DNA from: Poa pratensis
Lineage: Eukaryota > Streptophyta > Magnoliopsida > Poales > Poaceae
Direction: 5' to 3'
DNA length: 64,000 nt
Assembly: GCA_947311845.1 (NCBI GenBank)
Contig: CAMZMU010000041.1
Span: 109,102,009 to 109,166,008, forward strand
The translations under genes were made by a program, and so were the position numbers. The notes beneath the pieces are model-generated. The model was given only the letters and a program-made list of their open reading frames with translations, had not been told where the DNA came from and did no database searches. This document shows positions 22,531 through 34,201 of the stretch, one piece after another (the stretch's first letter is position 1; each line of letters begins with the position of its first letter).

Positions 22531-23857
22531 GGCGCAGGAGGTGGGAGAGATATCCAAATTATCTGGAATTAGTCCTATGAATAAACCCCTCCTATATCTC
22601 TCTTTATATAGGGGAAACATGTGTACCATGCCAATTAGCTAGACAATGTGGGACTAAAGGGAGGAAGCAGCCATGGGGTGCGGCTGGGCCCTATGGGGTG
22701 TGGCCAAGAAGGCCCATGTGCCCCCCAAGGCCTCCCTTGGTGCGGTTTGCCCTATATGGGCCTTTCTCTCTCCGGGAGAGGCCCATTAGGTGGGATGCAC
22801 CATTAAATCCGTATTTAATCATTAATTAATAAATAAATATATTAATTCATATAATTAACATATTATTTAATTTCCCGGTACTCCGAAACTTCTTTCGGAT
22901 CATTCCTGTGACTCCGGAACTTCTTCTGGATCACTCCGAACACTTTCGGACATTCCCGGAACCCTTCCGGTTTTCTCTTCTCTATTCTTCGGTGATTCCG
23001 ACAAATCCAAAACGATTTCCTAGCGTTGTCAAACCCTTAATTGTGTTACCCTACGGTTCGGGAACAATCCAGACATGATCGAGACTTCTCTCCGATCAAT
23101 GATCATCAGTGGGACCTGGATGCCCATAATGACCCTGTGCATTCCACGAATAAATATCGCTTGAACCATCAACAACATATCCTATCCATTTGTACCACGA
23201 TACTGAATTTATCCAAGACATGATCACCGGTATCCCGATACCTTAGTTTTATCTCGTTACTGACAAACGTTGTTAACTCGTTCACATGATCACACATCTC
23301 GTGACCTAGTCACATGTTTGCAAACTTTGATGTGATCTCACCGAGTGGGCCCTAACTAGTACCTCTCCGACCTTCAGATGCACAAATCCCGCTCTTGATT
23401 CATACGCCTCAATCTATTCCTTCGGAAACCTGATAGAGACACCTTAATGATCACCCTGTTACGTGTGACGTTTGATGCAGTCAAGGTAGCCTCCAGAGAT
23501 AGTGATTAAATATGATCTCACGGTCTAAGGATTAGGTTACTATGTTTCTAACTATCACGACGCTGAACATTGATCATGTCATGATACTTAAATTGGGTAC
23601 GTCCATCACATCATTCTCTCAATGATATGAATCCATTGTCAACTGACATAAATGTCACATGATCGAGAAACCTCGATCATCCATCGACTAATTGACTAGC
23701 TAAATAGAGGCTACTAGGGACCTTGTTGTTTACATACCACACGTATATTAATGTTTCCGCTTAATACATTTATAGCATGGTATAAAACTAATTATGAACA
23801 TATATGCGATATGATAAGAATACATTTATTATTTGCCTCTAGGGCATATCTCCTTCA
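22073..23857 (-). mobile_element. BARE/WIS/Angela-like copia solo LTR
   Basis: On the minus strand it starts TGAAGGAGATATGCCCTAG and ends CGTAACCCAACA, so it has TG...CA tips. The AGGAGATATGCCCTAGAGGC start and the length of about 1.8 kb match the BARE/WIS/Angela copia group of Triticeae. Flanks are GTGCC on the left and GTGTC on the right, a 5-bp target duplication with one change. No internal region or second LTR is present, so it is a solo LTR from LTR-LTR recombination. Confidence 0.8.
22488..22528. repeat. (GA)n microsatellite in the solo LTR
   Basis: An uninterrupted GA run of about 20 units lies inside the BARE-like solo LTR. ORFs with Arg-Glu or Ser-Leu repeats across it are artefacts. 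Confidence 0.95.
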
Positions 23858-24484
23858 GTGTCGGTCTCCAGGAAGTCCACGATGAATCGGAGACGACCAC
23901 GGGCTTGCCCAAGCTTCCGCTCCCTCCTCCCGAGTCACGCGAGCTAGGGTGCCCGTTTTCATCCGCGAATCGGTCTTCTTCCTCGACACCGGTGGCCATG
24001 GCGACGGGGCGTGTCGATGCGTCGAGGATGGTGCTCTGGAGCGGCCAGAGGCGATAGGGATGGTGGTGGATCCCGGAGAAGGCCGGAGCAGAGACAAGGC
24101 ACGAGGTCGAGCATGAAGGCTCAGCGCGGTCCCGAGGTCGTCTTCTCCGGCACAGGAAGGGTGGAGCAGGAGGAGAGGCAGGTGGACGGGTACGGTGGAG
24201 AGCAGCCAGAGGGAGATGTCTGCAGGTCGAGCGAATCATAGAAGGAGGGAGAGGCCGGTGGCAGCGCTAGGGAGGCTTGCCGCGACAAGGAGCTGGCCGT
24301 TGGACCTCTGAGATCGGGGAGGAGCTCGTTCAGCTATGCAACCGTCAGGTGGGATATGTGGCTGTCGATGGGCCAATTGGGCTCCTCCCTTTTAGCCCGT
24401 ACGGGATTACTGGGTATTTCTAGTGGGATTTTTACGGTGGATGGGAGGCGGGATTGGTGGGAAATCCCATCGCACTTGCAATTT

Positions 24485-25990
24485 TTAATGTTTGTGTCAT
24501 CGCAAGGGTGCCCGAAACCAACTCAAGTGTGTTCTGGTTCAGTCCACTCGAGCCACGGCCATCTTAGTCTCAAAGCCCTTGCGAATTTGTCAAGATCCAA
24601 TACTCCGAGCCCTCCCATATCCTTAGGTCTAAACACAACCTCCCACTTTACTTTGCATTTTCCTCAGGAAACCTTCTCTGAGGCCGCCCAGGTAACGCTC
24701 TCTCAAACTTGAGCATGGCCTGGCCGTCATAATGCTCTTTGGAGGGACCAAGGCGGTTGGAGGGTAGATATCTTGTGATGTGGTCACGGGCTTGATTAGC
24801 ACCACCCTCCCGGCCGTAGTTACAAATTTTCCTTGTCCAATGGGTAACATTTTCGCTATTTTGTCAACGTTGAGCTGAAAACCCACGCCCCGAAGACAAT
24901 GCATCGAAAGTGGCAACCCCAAATATCTAATTGGGAAGTGGGCATGCAAGGCGGGGAATCCCTGGAGAGCCGCATCAAGGTCAGCCGCAACGAATAGTGA
25001 CCACCATGCTCTTTTGCACATTTGTAACAAGCCCGATGACCTCCCCAACATTTTGAAGAATAAGGGAGAGAGCATCAACATCCTTTTTTATTGGAGCCAA
25101 GAAGATGGCCGCATCATCGACATAAAGAGAGGCGTGGATGCTAGCAACCCTTACCGCGACGGCGGTGGAGATGCCATTTTCCGTGGCTTTATGAAGCAAG
25201 GCTTGAATTGGGTCAATCGCAAGCACAATCCCCTTGCCACAACCTCTCCCATGCTCGGCAATCCCGGAATCCCATTCGAAAGAACTCTAAAGGATGCGGA
25301 GGAGATGAGCGTCGCAATCCAATTACAAAATCTCGGAGGGAAGCCTCTTCTTTGGAGCAAGTCTAGTATGGTGTCCCATCTCGCTGAATCAAAAGCTTTA
25401 TTGATGTCAAGTTTGAGTAAAAGAGCCAGGGGTTTTGTCTTATGGAGCCTCCTCGCGTACTTCCACACATACATAAAGCTGTCATGTATACTCCATGTTC
25501 TGATGAAAGTGCTTTGGGCCGGAGATACAAGAGAGTTCATGAGTGGGGACAATCTAGTAGCCATAATTTTAGCAATTATCTTCGCCACGACATGGATGAG
25601 ACTAATAGGTCTATAGTCAGCAACGGACTCGGCCCCATTCTTCTTTGGAAGTAACACAATGTTGGCAGAATTGGGCCAATGAAAATTCTCAGAGTGGAGG
25701 TTGGATAAGAAGTTGATGACTTTCATGAGGTCCTCTTTGATAGTGCTCCAACAAGCTTTGAAGAACAAGCTCGTAAATCCATCAGGTCCCGGTGCCCTAT
25801 CGGAAGGCAAGGATTTGATAGCATCATGCACTTCCTTTTCCGTGAAGCCGTCTGCGAGGCTAGATAGATCACAATGTTGGAATTGCATAATATCCCAATT
25901 GCATGAGAGGCCCTCATTTGGTAGATGGAATGGGTTCTTCGTGCATGATATGTCCTTGCTTAGGCATAGGATCAAGGCTAAGTTATTACC
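24485..25990 (-). mobile_element. Degenerate LINE, RT region
   Basis: The minus strand carries RT blocks in order: FTEKEVHDAIKSLP, then SDRAPGPDGFTSLFFK, IVLLPKKNGAESVADYRPIS, KLDINKAFDSARW, the catalytic YVDDAAIF box, and IRYLGLPLSMH. The pieces are in different frames, with breaks near 25,160 and 25,000, so the copy is inactive. The endonuclease part is missing. The left end runs into the zf-RVT lead-in ([20 protein letters not shown]) before stopping at the TIR junction near 24,482. Confidence 0.85.
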
Positions 25991-26216
25991 TGCTTTGGAA
26001 GAATGGCTAGATGCTTTACCTTAAATGCTTGTATAGGTAGGAAAACACTTAATTCCAAGGCTTATGATACTAATTCTTTACCAAATAGGTATCAAATTAC
26101 ACTACGCCGGCCGGCCAGAAGCCTGGGTAGCTGCCCGAGCAACATGGACGTTGTGTTCGCCACTTGATAGGTCTTCTAACCTCTTTATAAATATTGGGCC
26201 CGGTTACTCTTTTTTA

Positions 26217-26376
26217 CTCTCTATGTTCCTAAATATAATATGTTTTAACCTTTTCTGACCCGCATGTATCTAGACGTGTTTTAGTGTGTAGATCCATATG
26301 CATCTTACACTAAAACACGTGTAGATATGTGTGGGCCAAAAATGTTAAAACATGTTATATTTAGAAACGGATAGAG
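26217..26376. mobile_element. Stowaway-like MITE, 160 bp
   Basis: CTCTCTATGTTCCTAAATAT on the left and, reversed, CTCTATCCGTTTCTAAATAT on the right are inverted ends flanked by TA. The whole element can fold into a long hairpin, with ACACGTGT-type arms in the middle. It is noncoding. Confidence 0.8.
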
Positions 26377-26507
26377 TAGTTAATAAAATTAGCTGTGTGG
26401 CAATTGTCTACAGTCCAGCTTCAATAAAAATCTCGGTTCTGCGGCGGCCCTATCTTCATTGTCGAGTTGAAGTGGGAGTGAACAACATTCTCGATGTCCT
26501 CATTGGT

Positions 26508-26970
26508 CAAGATGGCAATATTCCCCGTGGGGACGGGTACCCATGGGGATTTACCCATCATGGAGCGGGGATGGGGGACAAATTCTCCCCGTGGGTATTG
26601 TCTGGCGGATACCCGTTAGTCTCGCGGGGCGGGGATGGGGATAAAAGCACCCCCATGGGGACTCCATGGATACCCGATAACTGTGCCACGTGTACTAGAT
26701 ATGCACAATATATAGGTTAAAACCTATAGATTCTACACAATTATTTTTCTCCACCTCTTCCAGCAACCATATCCTCTCTAATCTCACCTCCCCAATTATA
26801 TATTAAGATCCCCATGGATACCCGACGGATACCGGGTACCCTCTATTGATGGGGATGGGGGCCGTATTGTCCCCGCGAAGCTTCATGGGGCTCACGGGTA
26901 TGGGGATTGACGGGTATCGGGGCGGGGATGGTGAAGTCATCCCCGGTAATCCCGTCCCGTTGCCACCTTG
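26508..26970. mobile_element. GC-rich MITE with a 9-bp flanking repeat
   Basis: The ends are CAAGATGGCAA and, reversed, CAAGGTGGCAA. CTCATTGGT flanks the element at 26,499-26,507 and 26,972-26,980, with one unexplained base before the right copy. The arms are full of GGGTACCC/GGGGATGGGG motifs. A 9-bp target suggests a Mutator-type MITE, but the extra base leaves room for an 8-bp hAT-type origin. Confidence 0.65.
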
Positions 26971-27304
26971 ACTCATTGGTGACCCAACCAGCTCTGGACT
27001 TGATTCTAAGGATAGATTTTTTCCACCGGTCGTGCATTGATCTTCATGTGGAAGTACCTGGTGTTGTGTTGACATCCCCTTCTTTCAAGTTGACCACCTT
27101 CTTTCAAGTTGACCAGGCATGATACCAATTTTAATGTTTCAAAATAGAGGGCCCACTTGAGTGTGAGAACCAAATCACGCACAGTACCTACGCGCTCTAG
27201 TCTCCCAGCTAGGGCTGTCAAAAAAGTTCTTACTCGTCAAAGGTTTCAAACTTTACTCGTTAAAGACTCAACTTGTGCTCGGCTCCAGGCCGCAAGATAC
27301 CAAC

Positions 27305-30300
27305 TTTTTTTAGAAAAGGGCAGTCCCAGCCTCTGCATCGATTGATGCATGCAGCTTTTATTGAATTTATTAAAAATCAGTCGTTATTAAACAAGAGATA
27401 CATCACGGGTCGCACAAAGTTGCGACATGAATCAGTCATCTAAAAAACAGGGAACACGTGAAATGGCTCTGCATCAACATGTTATCCTAAGCTCAGAACG
27501 CCAGCTGAACTGGGCATATAGATCCGACACGACCGATTCCAGGCGGCTGCACCCAAAATCCATTGCGCCTCGCTTGTCCGTCGATTGTAGGTAGGACCAC
27601 ATACGGATCCAATGAGTAGCCCTCGGAATAACCTGCATGAAAGAAGTTGTTTTTGCTCTGTTAAAAATATAATCATTGCGTATGTTCCAAATGGCCCAGA
27701 GCAAGGCACAAACTCCAACTCGGATTTGCACCTTCTCTAATTTAGAATCGCCCCTCAACCAATTGCCAAACAAAGATGTGATGTTACTAGGGGGTTGAAT
27801 ATTGAAAGCCATATGAACAATACGCCAAACCATTTTTGCTAGAGGACAATCAATAAATAAATGTTGTATTGTTTCTTCTTGATCACAAAAACAACACTTT
27901 TTACACCCATTCCACCGACGCTTAGCAAGATTGTCTTTTGTGAGAATTTCCTTACGATATAAGAACCACATAAAAATTCTTATTTTAAGCGGTACTTCCA
28001 TCTTCCAAATGTACTTACGGAGAAAACGTGTATGGCCACTCATGAAATCAATATACAAAGATTTAACCGTAAATAATCCAGATTTAGTCAAACCCCACTT
28101 GAAAGTATCTTTTTGATTAGTGAGGTTAATGTGCATAAGCCGGTGTACCAGGTGAAGCCATCTTTCCCATTTATTTCCAGTTAAATCTCTCCTAAAACTT
28201 AAATTAGGTGGAGGTGCTTGAGACAAAACATCAGCCACCAAAACTCCTTTTCGATGGACAACATTGTAAAGTGAAGGGTATTGACTAGAAAGGGGCTTAT
28301 CCCCAAGCCACGTATCCTCCCAAAAATGAGTATTTTCTCCATTCCCCACAACAAACAAGCCACGTTTAAAAAACTCATCTTTTATCTTCATGACTCCCCT
28401 CCAAAAATGAGAATCCGTTGGTTTACCCTTTACCTGAGATAAAGATTTGGAGTGTAGGTACTTGTTCTGTATGAGCTCTTTCCAAACCCCACCCTCATCA
28501 TTTAGAAGTTTAAACAGCCATTTGCTTAATAAACATCTATTTTTAATCTCAAACACCTCAATACCTAGCCCCCCTTGTTCTTTTGGTCTACAAATGATAT
28601 TCCATTTAGTGAGCCTGTATTTTCTTTTGTGACCATCGCTTTGCCAAAAAAATCTGGACCGAAAGAAGTCTAATCTTTTCCGCACCCCAATGGGTACGTC
28701 AAAGAATGATAACATGAACATGGGGAGACTCGATAACACCGAGTTGATAAGAATTAGACGATCACCATATGACAGTAACTTGCCTACCCAACTAGCTAAT
28801 TTCTTTTCAAGCATGTCCTCTATGGACTTCCATTCTCCATTTGTCAGTTTTCTAAAGTGAATTGGGATACCCAAATATCTGAAAGGATAAGACCCTGACT
28901 CACACCCGAACAACAACCTATATTGGTCCTCAAAATCCTTGGCTTTCCCGAAACAGAAAATTTCACTCTTGTGGAAGTTAATTTTTAAGCCTGAGAGTTG
29001 TTCAAAAATACAAAGAATAAGCTTCATATTAAGAGCCTATTCTAAATTATGATCCATAAAAATAATGGTATCATCAGCATATTGAAGGACCGATACCCCC
29101 CTTCTATTAGGTGAGGTATCAGACCATCAACTTGTCCATCTTCTTTAGCTCGTGCTATCATTATGGCAAGCATATCAGCGATGATATTAAACAAAATTGG
29201 AGATAAAGGATCCCGCTGTCGTAAACCCTTGTATGTACGAAAATAATGACCTAAATCATCGTTTACTTTAATGCCAACGCTTCCTTGTGTTACAAAATTC
29301 TCAATCCATGTACACCACTTCGGATCAAACCCTTTCATGCGCAACACTTGTTGCAAAAGGGCCAATGAACTTTGTCATACGCTTTTTCAAAATCTATTTT
29401 TAAAAGAACCCCATCCATCTTCTTTCTATGGAGCTCATGAATGGTCTCGTGGAGAATCAACACTCCCTCAAGAATGTGTCGCCCTTGCATAAAAGCAGTT
29501 TGTGTTGGTCTAATTACTTTGTTTGCCACCTCAGAGATCCTATTCGTTCCCACTTTGGTAAATTTTTTGAAGCTAACGTTAAGGAGGCAGATTGGACGAT
29601 ATTGCTGAATCTGAACATCATTTTCTTTTTTTGGCAAAAGAATAATGTTACCATAGTTTAGCTGAAACAATGGTAGTTCCCCTTTTTGAAAGGCCTTAAA
29701 AAGGTTCATTAAGTCATGCTTAACAGTGTCCCAACATTTTTGATAGAACTCAGCTGGGAACCCGTCTAGTCCCGGTGCTTTGTTCTTCTCCATCTGCATA
29801 ATCGCCTCATATACCTCCTTCTCTATGAAGTTGGCTGTGAGTATATCATTCTCCTCTGTGGAGATCTGTGGGATATCCTGTGTTTCAGTCTCAACTAATG
29901 AGACATGATTTGTGGCTGGTTTCCCAAATAAAGATTTGTAGAAAGTAGTTATATAGTTCTTGATGTTCTCTTGCCCTACTATAGTACCTTCATCTTGTTC
30001 AAGCTGAAAAATTCTCTTCTTTCTATGTTTCCCGTTAGCAATGAGATGAAAATATTTTGTGTTGTTGCCCCCTTCCTGAATATGCTTAACCTTTGCCCGT
30101 TGAGCCCATTTAGCCTCTTCATCTCTCATCAGAGTGACTAAACTCTCATTGGCACCTTTTAAAGCCTCCCTTTCGGCTACATTTAAAGGTGTATTTTCAG
30201 CTTTTATGTCCAGACAGTCTATAAGATTGAGTAGTCTTTCTTTCTCTTTCTTATAAACACTACTTGTATTTTTTGCCCAACCCCGAAGAAAAGCACGTAA

Positions 30301-32177
30301 GTGGTGAATTTTATTTTGCCATATCTCCATAGGAGTGTTGCCGTAAGAGACAGAAGACCACTCTTTAGCTACCATCTCACAAAACCCCTCTTTCTTGAAC
30401 CAAGATAACTCAAAAGAAAAATGTGCCTTATTACCCAGATGAGCTTGTTCCCCTGAGTCAATAAGCAGCGGAGTATGGTCTGAGCTAGCTCTAGTAAGAG
30501 CTCTCTAACACTCACCAAAGGGAATTTTTGTTCCCAAGATATACTAGTAAGAACTCTGTCCAACTTTTCGTACGTCGGAAGCGGTCTGTGATTAGCCCAA
30601 GTATATTGTCTACCGGAGAGATCTATTTCTCTTAGGTCAAGACTTTCAATAATTGCGTTGAAAATAAAAGGCCATCTGTCATTGAAATTATCATTGTTCT
30701 TTTCATTTTGCCGCCTAACAATATTAAAATCTCCTCCTACCATAATCGGCAAAGTTTCATTCTCACAAATGCGAACTAATTCGGCCAAGAATTCCCCCTT
30801 TTGGGCATCTTGGGCCACACCATAAACAACTACTAATAACCACTCAAATTTATCAGATTTGGTGACAAGGTGAAACTTGACACATCTGTCTCCAGGAACC
30901 ACCTTTTTAACTTCAATAGTAAGATCGTTAAAACCCACCAGAATACCACCTGACCTCCCTTATGGAGGTAGACAGTACCAGATAAAATCCAACCCTCCCG
31001 CTAAATTACGAAGGAAGGGTGCTGAAAAATTATCTCTACCTGTTTCTAAAACCGCAAAAAAATCAAGCTTAAAATCTCTAATGGATTCGGACACAACCAA
31101 ATGTTTTGCCGGATCTCTAAAACCCCCACTGTTCTAGAAACATCCTTTCATGTCCTTTTCGGTTTTGATTTTAAGCGGATGCTACGACGCACTGAAGAAT
31201 GATCGTACTTATTTCTAGTATAAACCCTCTTTTTCTTGATCTGCGGAAGGTCGAGGTCCTCATGACCATCGAGACTAGAATTTTCTTTCTCCGCCAAATC
31301 TAAAATAAGCTCAAATGCAATGTCAAGTGTTTCCGTACCTACAGACTTCTCAGTCTGATTCAAACTATCCTCATTCTTTTTAAGCATCACTAAAGTGTGT
31401 TTCAGATCAACCTCTTTAATGTTAGCTATTGAGCAACCTACTTTACTCGGACTACTCCCTAGAGACACACCTAACTTCTCAGCCCTAGCAGCTATAATAT
31501 CATCAGAAGAAGAAGCAACTGTAAAATGCGCAACTGAATGAGTACCTGAAGCAATGAATGCATCGCGGTCATGAGCCCTCTTCTGAGCTCGGGCCAGCTG
31601 CGTGTCGTCGGCATTTGCTTGGGCACGCACCCGTGAACTAGAGCGCACCTCCTTCGCCCTTGCTTCAGGGATGCCGCCAAAGGAAATGACCTCCTCTCGA
31701 GAATAGACCCCACCAAGGAACACTCCTGTCCCCCGGCTGGGCGTCTGTGGCGAGCCGCGGCATGCACTCCCTCCTGGATTGCATGGCGACCTCGGAGAAG
31801 CTGGCGGTGACCGCGAACCAGCAGTGCCCCTGGCCTCCTGCCTTGGGCTTGCTGAAGAGGACGAGGTCGAAAGCACCGTCGTCGGCGACACACTTGGACT
31901 GGGAGTCACTCCTGTTCCTCCAGCGCCATTAGCCACACTCGAGCCACTAATCCCTCCTGGAGTTCGTGGCGAGCTGACCGGAGATATCTTCAGAGACCGT
32001 GGAGACGACACGAGAGAGGACTCCACTGTAGCCGAAACCTCCTGTTCCGGCGTTAGTGACACATCCTCGGCAGCCTCTAAAATATCAGAAAGTTGATCAA
32101 CCAGAAGGACCTGCTCAGCATCAGTAGTTCGATCAGAACAAACAGGAGTCGCTGGGTCCTCTGCCGTGTCTGGAACA
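27305..32177 (-). mobile_element. LINE A: near full-length but broken LINE
   Basis: On the minus strand the element runs from an ORF1 remnant (near 32,177) through endonuclease, RT and zf-RVT to a 3' UTR with a TGCATCAATCGATGCAGAGG motif and a short A-run (27,305-27,311). ORF order is that of plant L1-type LINEs. The 5' end is truncated and fused to another LINE at about 32,177. No clean target duplication is visible, so insertion by simple target-primed retroposition is not demonstrated. The same 3' motif is found in the plus-strand LINE tail at 37,651. Confidence 0.85.
27474..31147 (-). pseudogene. LINE A ORF2: endonuclease, RT, zf-RVT
   Basis: In the family this protein nicks DNA and copies the LINE RNA at the nick. 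The endonuclease (about 30,480-31,140) shows IMVGGDFNIVRR and YTWANHRPLPTYEKLDRVL. RT (about 28,900-29,900) shows KAPGLDGFPAEFYQKCW, IILLPKKENDVQIQQYRPIC, KIDFEKAYDKVHW and QRDPLSPILFNI. The YADDTIIF box is present near 29,070, but in another frame because of a shift at the G-run near 29,100, and a stop follows at about 29,040. The last 517 residues (27,474-29,027) are open and include YLGIPIHF and the zinc motif CCFCDQEETIQHLFIDCPLA. Inactive as it stands. Confidence 0.85.
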
Positions 32178-32221
32178 AGATCTCTTCTGAACGTCACAGT
32201 TGGAGTATTATCTACCAACAC
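31148..32221 (-). pseudogene. LINE ORF1 C-terminal part fused to ORF2 sequence of another LINE
   Basis: The 357-codon frame is chimeric. Its first roughly 16 residues (MLVDNTPTVTFRRDLV) continue the zf-RVT region of LINE B; compare NLSFRRDL in LINE A. From about 32,177 it switches to a Ser/Pro-rich, then acidic, then very basic protein ending in RSIRLKSKPKRT, which is typical of the ORF1 (RNA-binding, gag-like) C-terminus of plant LINEs. A zinc-knuckle region expected further upstream is missing. The start codon is therefore accidental. Confidence 0.7.
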
Positions 32222-33520
32222 TTGAGCAAGCGTATCACTCTTGTGACGTCCAAGGACTATATTATATAAAGCTGGATACTATTCTCGGAGTGAGGTAGTT
32301 CCTAGTCACCTATCCTCCCAGAACCTTATCTTCGACCTATCCTTAATGCAGAAAGAACCATATGGGAAGAAAAAAAAATTGTCGCCATTAGGTCAGCCCA
32401 AAAATGTGAATCACCTGGTTTCCAAGAAACCTGTGATAGCGCACTTGAGCCTATGAATTTCCTCCTAAGAAGAGTTAGCCACACCCCATCTTCGGTGAGA
32501 AGTTTAAACAGCCACTTACCGAGGAGGGCTCTATTCCTGACCTTAAGGTCATGAATCCCAAGACCACCATGATTCTTAGGGCGGCACACTACATCCCATA
32601 TTGCAAGCCGATATTTCTTTTTTTTCATTATCCCCTTGTCAGAATAATCTAGATCGAAAGTAATCTAATCGATGCAAGACTCCCCTTGGTAATTGGAAGA
32701 AGGATATCATATACAGTACCATATTAGTTAGGACTGAATTTATGAAAACCAATCTACCACCCAGGGATAGTAGTTTTCCTTTCCAACTACTCAACCTTTT
32801 TTGTAGTCTTTCCTCAACGTGCTTTCATCGAGCAATCGTTAGCCTATTAAAGTGAATTGGGATGCCAAGATAACTTATTGGAAACTGGCCAAGCCCGCAG
32901 CCAAACAACTCAGCATATTGGGCCGCCTCGACCTGAACATCGCCAAAACAAAACACTGCACTTTTAGGGAAGTTAATTTTTAGACCGGAAAGTTGCTCGA
33001 ACGCTGACAATATTAATTTTATGTTTCTTGCCATTTCCATGTCATGTTCCATAAAAAGAATTGTATCGTCAGCATATTGGATAATGAATAATATGCCATC
33101 CACTAGGTGCGGAACCACTCTAACAATTTGCCCATCCAATTTCGCGCGCTCAATGATTATGGCTAACATATCGGTAACTTTATTAAATAATATAGGTGAT
33201 AATTTATCGCCTTGTCATAATCCCTTTTTCGTCTGGAAGTATATCTACCAACGCCATCATTAACTTTGATGGGGCAGTTCCTCCGGAAACAAAATTATAT
33301 ATCATTGCGCGCCACTCATCAGAAAAACCTTTCATTCGGAGTGTTTGTTATAGGAAAGACCATTTGACTTTATCATAAGCCTTTTCAAAGTCAATCTTTA
33401 AGATCACTCTATTAAGCCTTTTCCGATGCATCTCATGAACTGTTTCATGCAAGATTACAACTCCATCAAGAATATTGCGACCCTGCATAAAAGCCGTATG
33501 AGTGGGTCTCACAACATGAT
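32178..33520 (-). mobile_element. LINE B: degenerate RT to zf-RVT fragment
   Basis: Minus-strand blocks in order from the right: KIDFEKAYDKVKW near 33,400, then LVDGILFIIQYADDTILFME (RT catalytic box, 33,060), LSGLKINFPKSAVFCFGDV, FPISYLGIPIHFNRL (32,850), RLAIWDVVCRPKNHGGLGIH and WLFKLLTEDGVWLTLLRRKF. Then follow an FWEDR block and YPALYNIV up to the junction with LINE A. There are several frame breaks and stops. It is related to LINE A but clearly diverged from it. Confidence 0.8.
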
Positions 33521-33907
33521 CTTCACTCCATATGTACTCAGGGTATATAGCCTTGCTAATTTTTCCTTTCTCCTTGAATAAAAGAAATTAAAACAAAAGG
33601 GCAAAAGATCAAGTCCCAATGTAATGTTCGGCAAAAAAGAAAGCTGGACGTAAATGAGGGCAAATCGGATACTGCCCTGGTGAAACAGGGCAAAACAAAT
33701 AAATAACATTCCCCCTTTTTACATTGTTTAGAACCCCCATTTTTACATGTGAAGTGTCATCTGCCCTGGTGAATCCAAATCACCAGCTCAGTTAGCCTAG
33801 CCCGTTTTCAGCGCGCTCCCTCTTGCCTGAGTGGGGAGACAAGTCCCCGCCACCGCCGCCTCCAACGCCGGCCGGACCCCTTCGTGATGACGGATGCTCG
33901 CCGGCCA
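33521..33907. other. Intergenic stretch, nothing supported
   Basis: AT-rich sequence followed by a GC-rich segment that leads into a possible first exon at 33,908. I see no domain, TIR or LTR border here. Confidence 0.5.
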
Positions 33908-34060
33908 TGGGATCCTCACGAATTCCGCCGCAAATGCTCGCCAGCCGTCCATCGGGCATGGAGGCGGCGACCGCCGGCGCCAGTAGGAACAACATGGTGG
34001 CAGAGGCGGGCAACATCAACATGAGTGGGAACAGCGAGTTCCGCTTCCTCCTGTCCTTCC

Positions 34061-34201
34061 TGATAAATCCTCTAGATCGACTAGGCTAGATCTTAGGGTA
34101 GAACCGAGAGATTGGGAGGAGGTTCTTTACCTTCTCCTTGTGCGGAGGCACTCGAGGCTCCGGCCATGGTGGACGGAGGCGGTGATGCAGTGGGTAGCAG
34201 T
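34061..34201 (-). repeat. Truncated 3' LTR of the small LTR element
   Basis: It starts TGATAAATCC on the plus strand like the other LTR and matches it through GCAGTGGGTAGCAGT at 34,200. It then changes abruptly to AT-rich sequence. The outer tip and the target duplication are intact; only the inner side is lost. Confidence 0.85.

Larger units (their letters stand above)
21886..24482. mobile_element. Candidate TIR element containing a solo LTR
   Basis: ATTGCAAGTGGGATGCGATT at the left and, reversed, ATTGCAAGTGCGATGGGATT at the right form imperfect inverted ends. They are followed on both sides by CCCACC-rich sequence. Without the solo LTR the element would be about 0.8 kb, GC-rich, with no transposase. 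I could not see a convincing target duplication, so the exact tips are uncertain. The right tip coincides with the abrupt end of a LINE, which supports a real junction there. Confidence 0.4.
25991..27304. other. Intergenic stretch with two MITEs
   Basis: No coding region is supported. The stretch contains a Stowaway-like MITE, a GC-rich inverted-repeat MITE and a short 17-bp duplication (TTCTTTCAAGTTGACCA) near 27,079-27,115. Confidence 0.6.
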
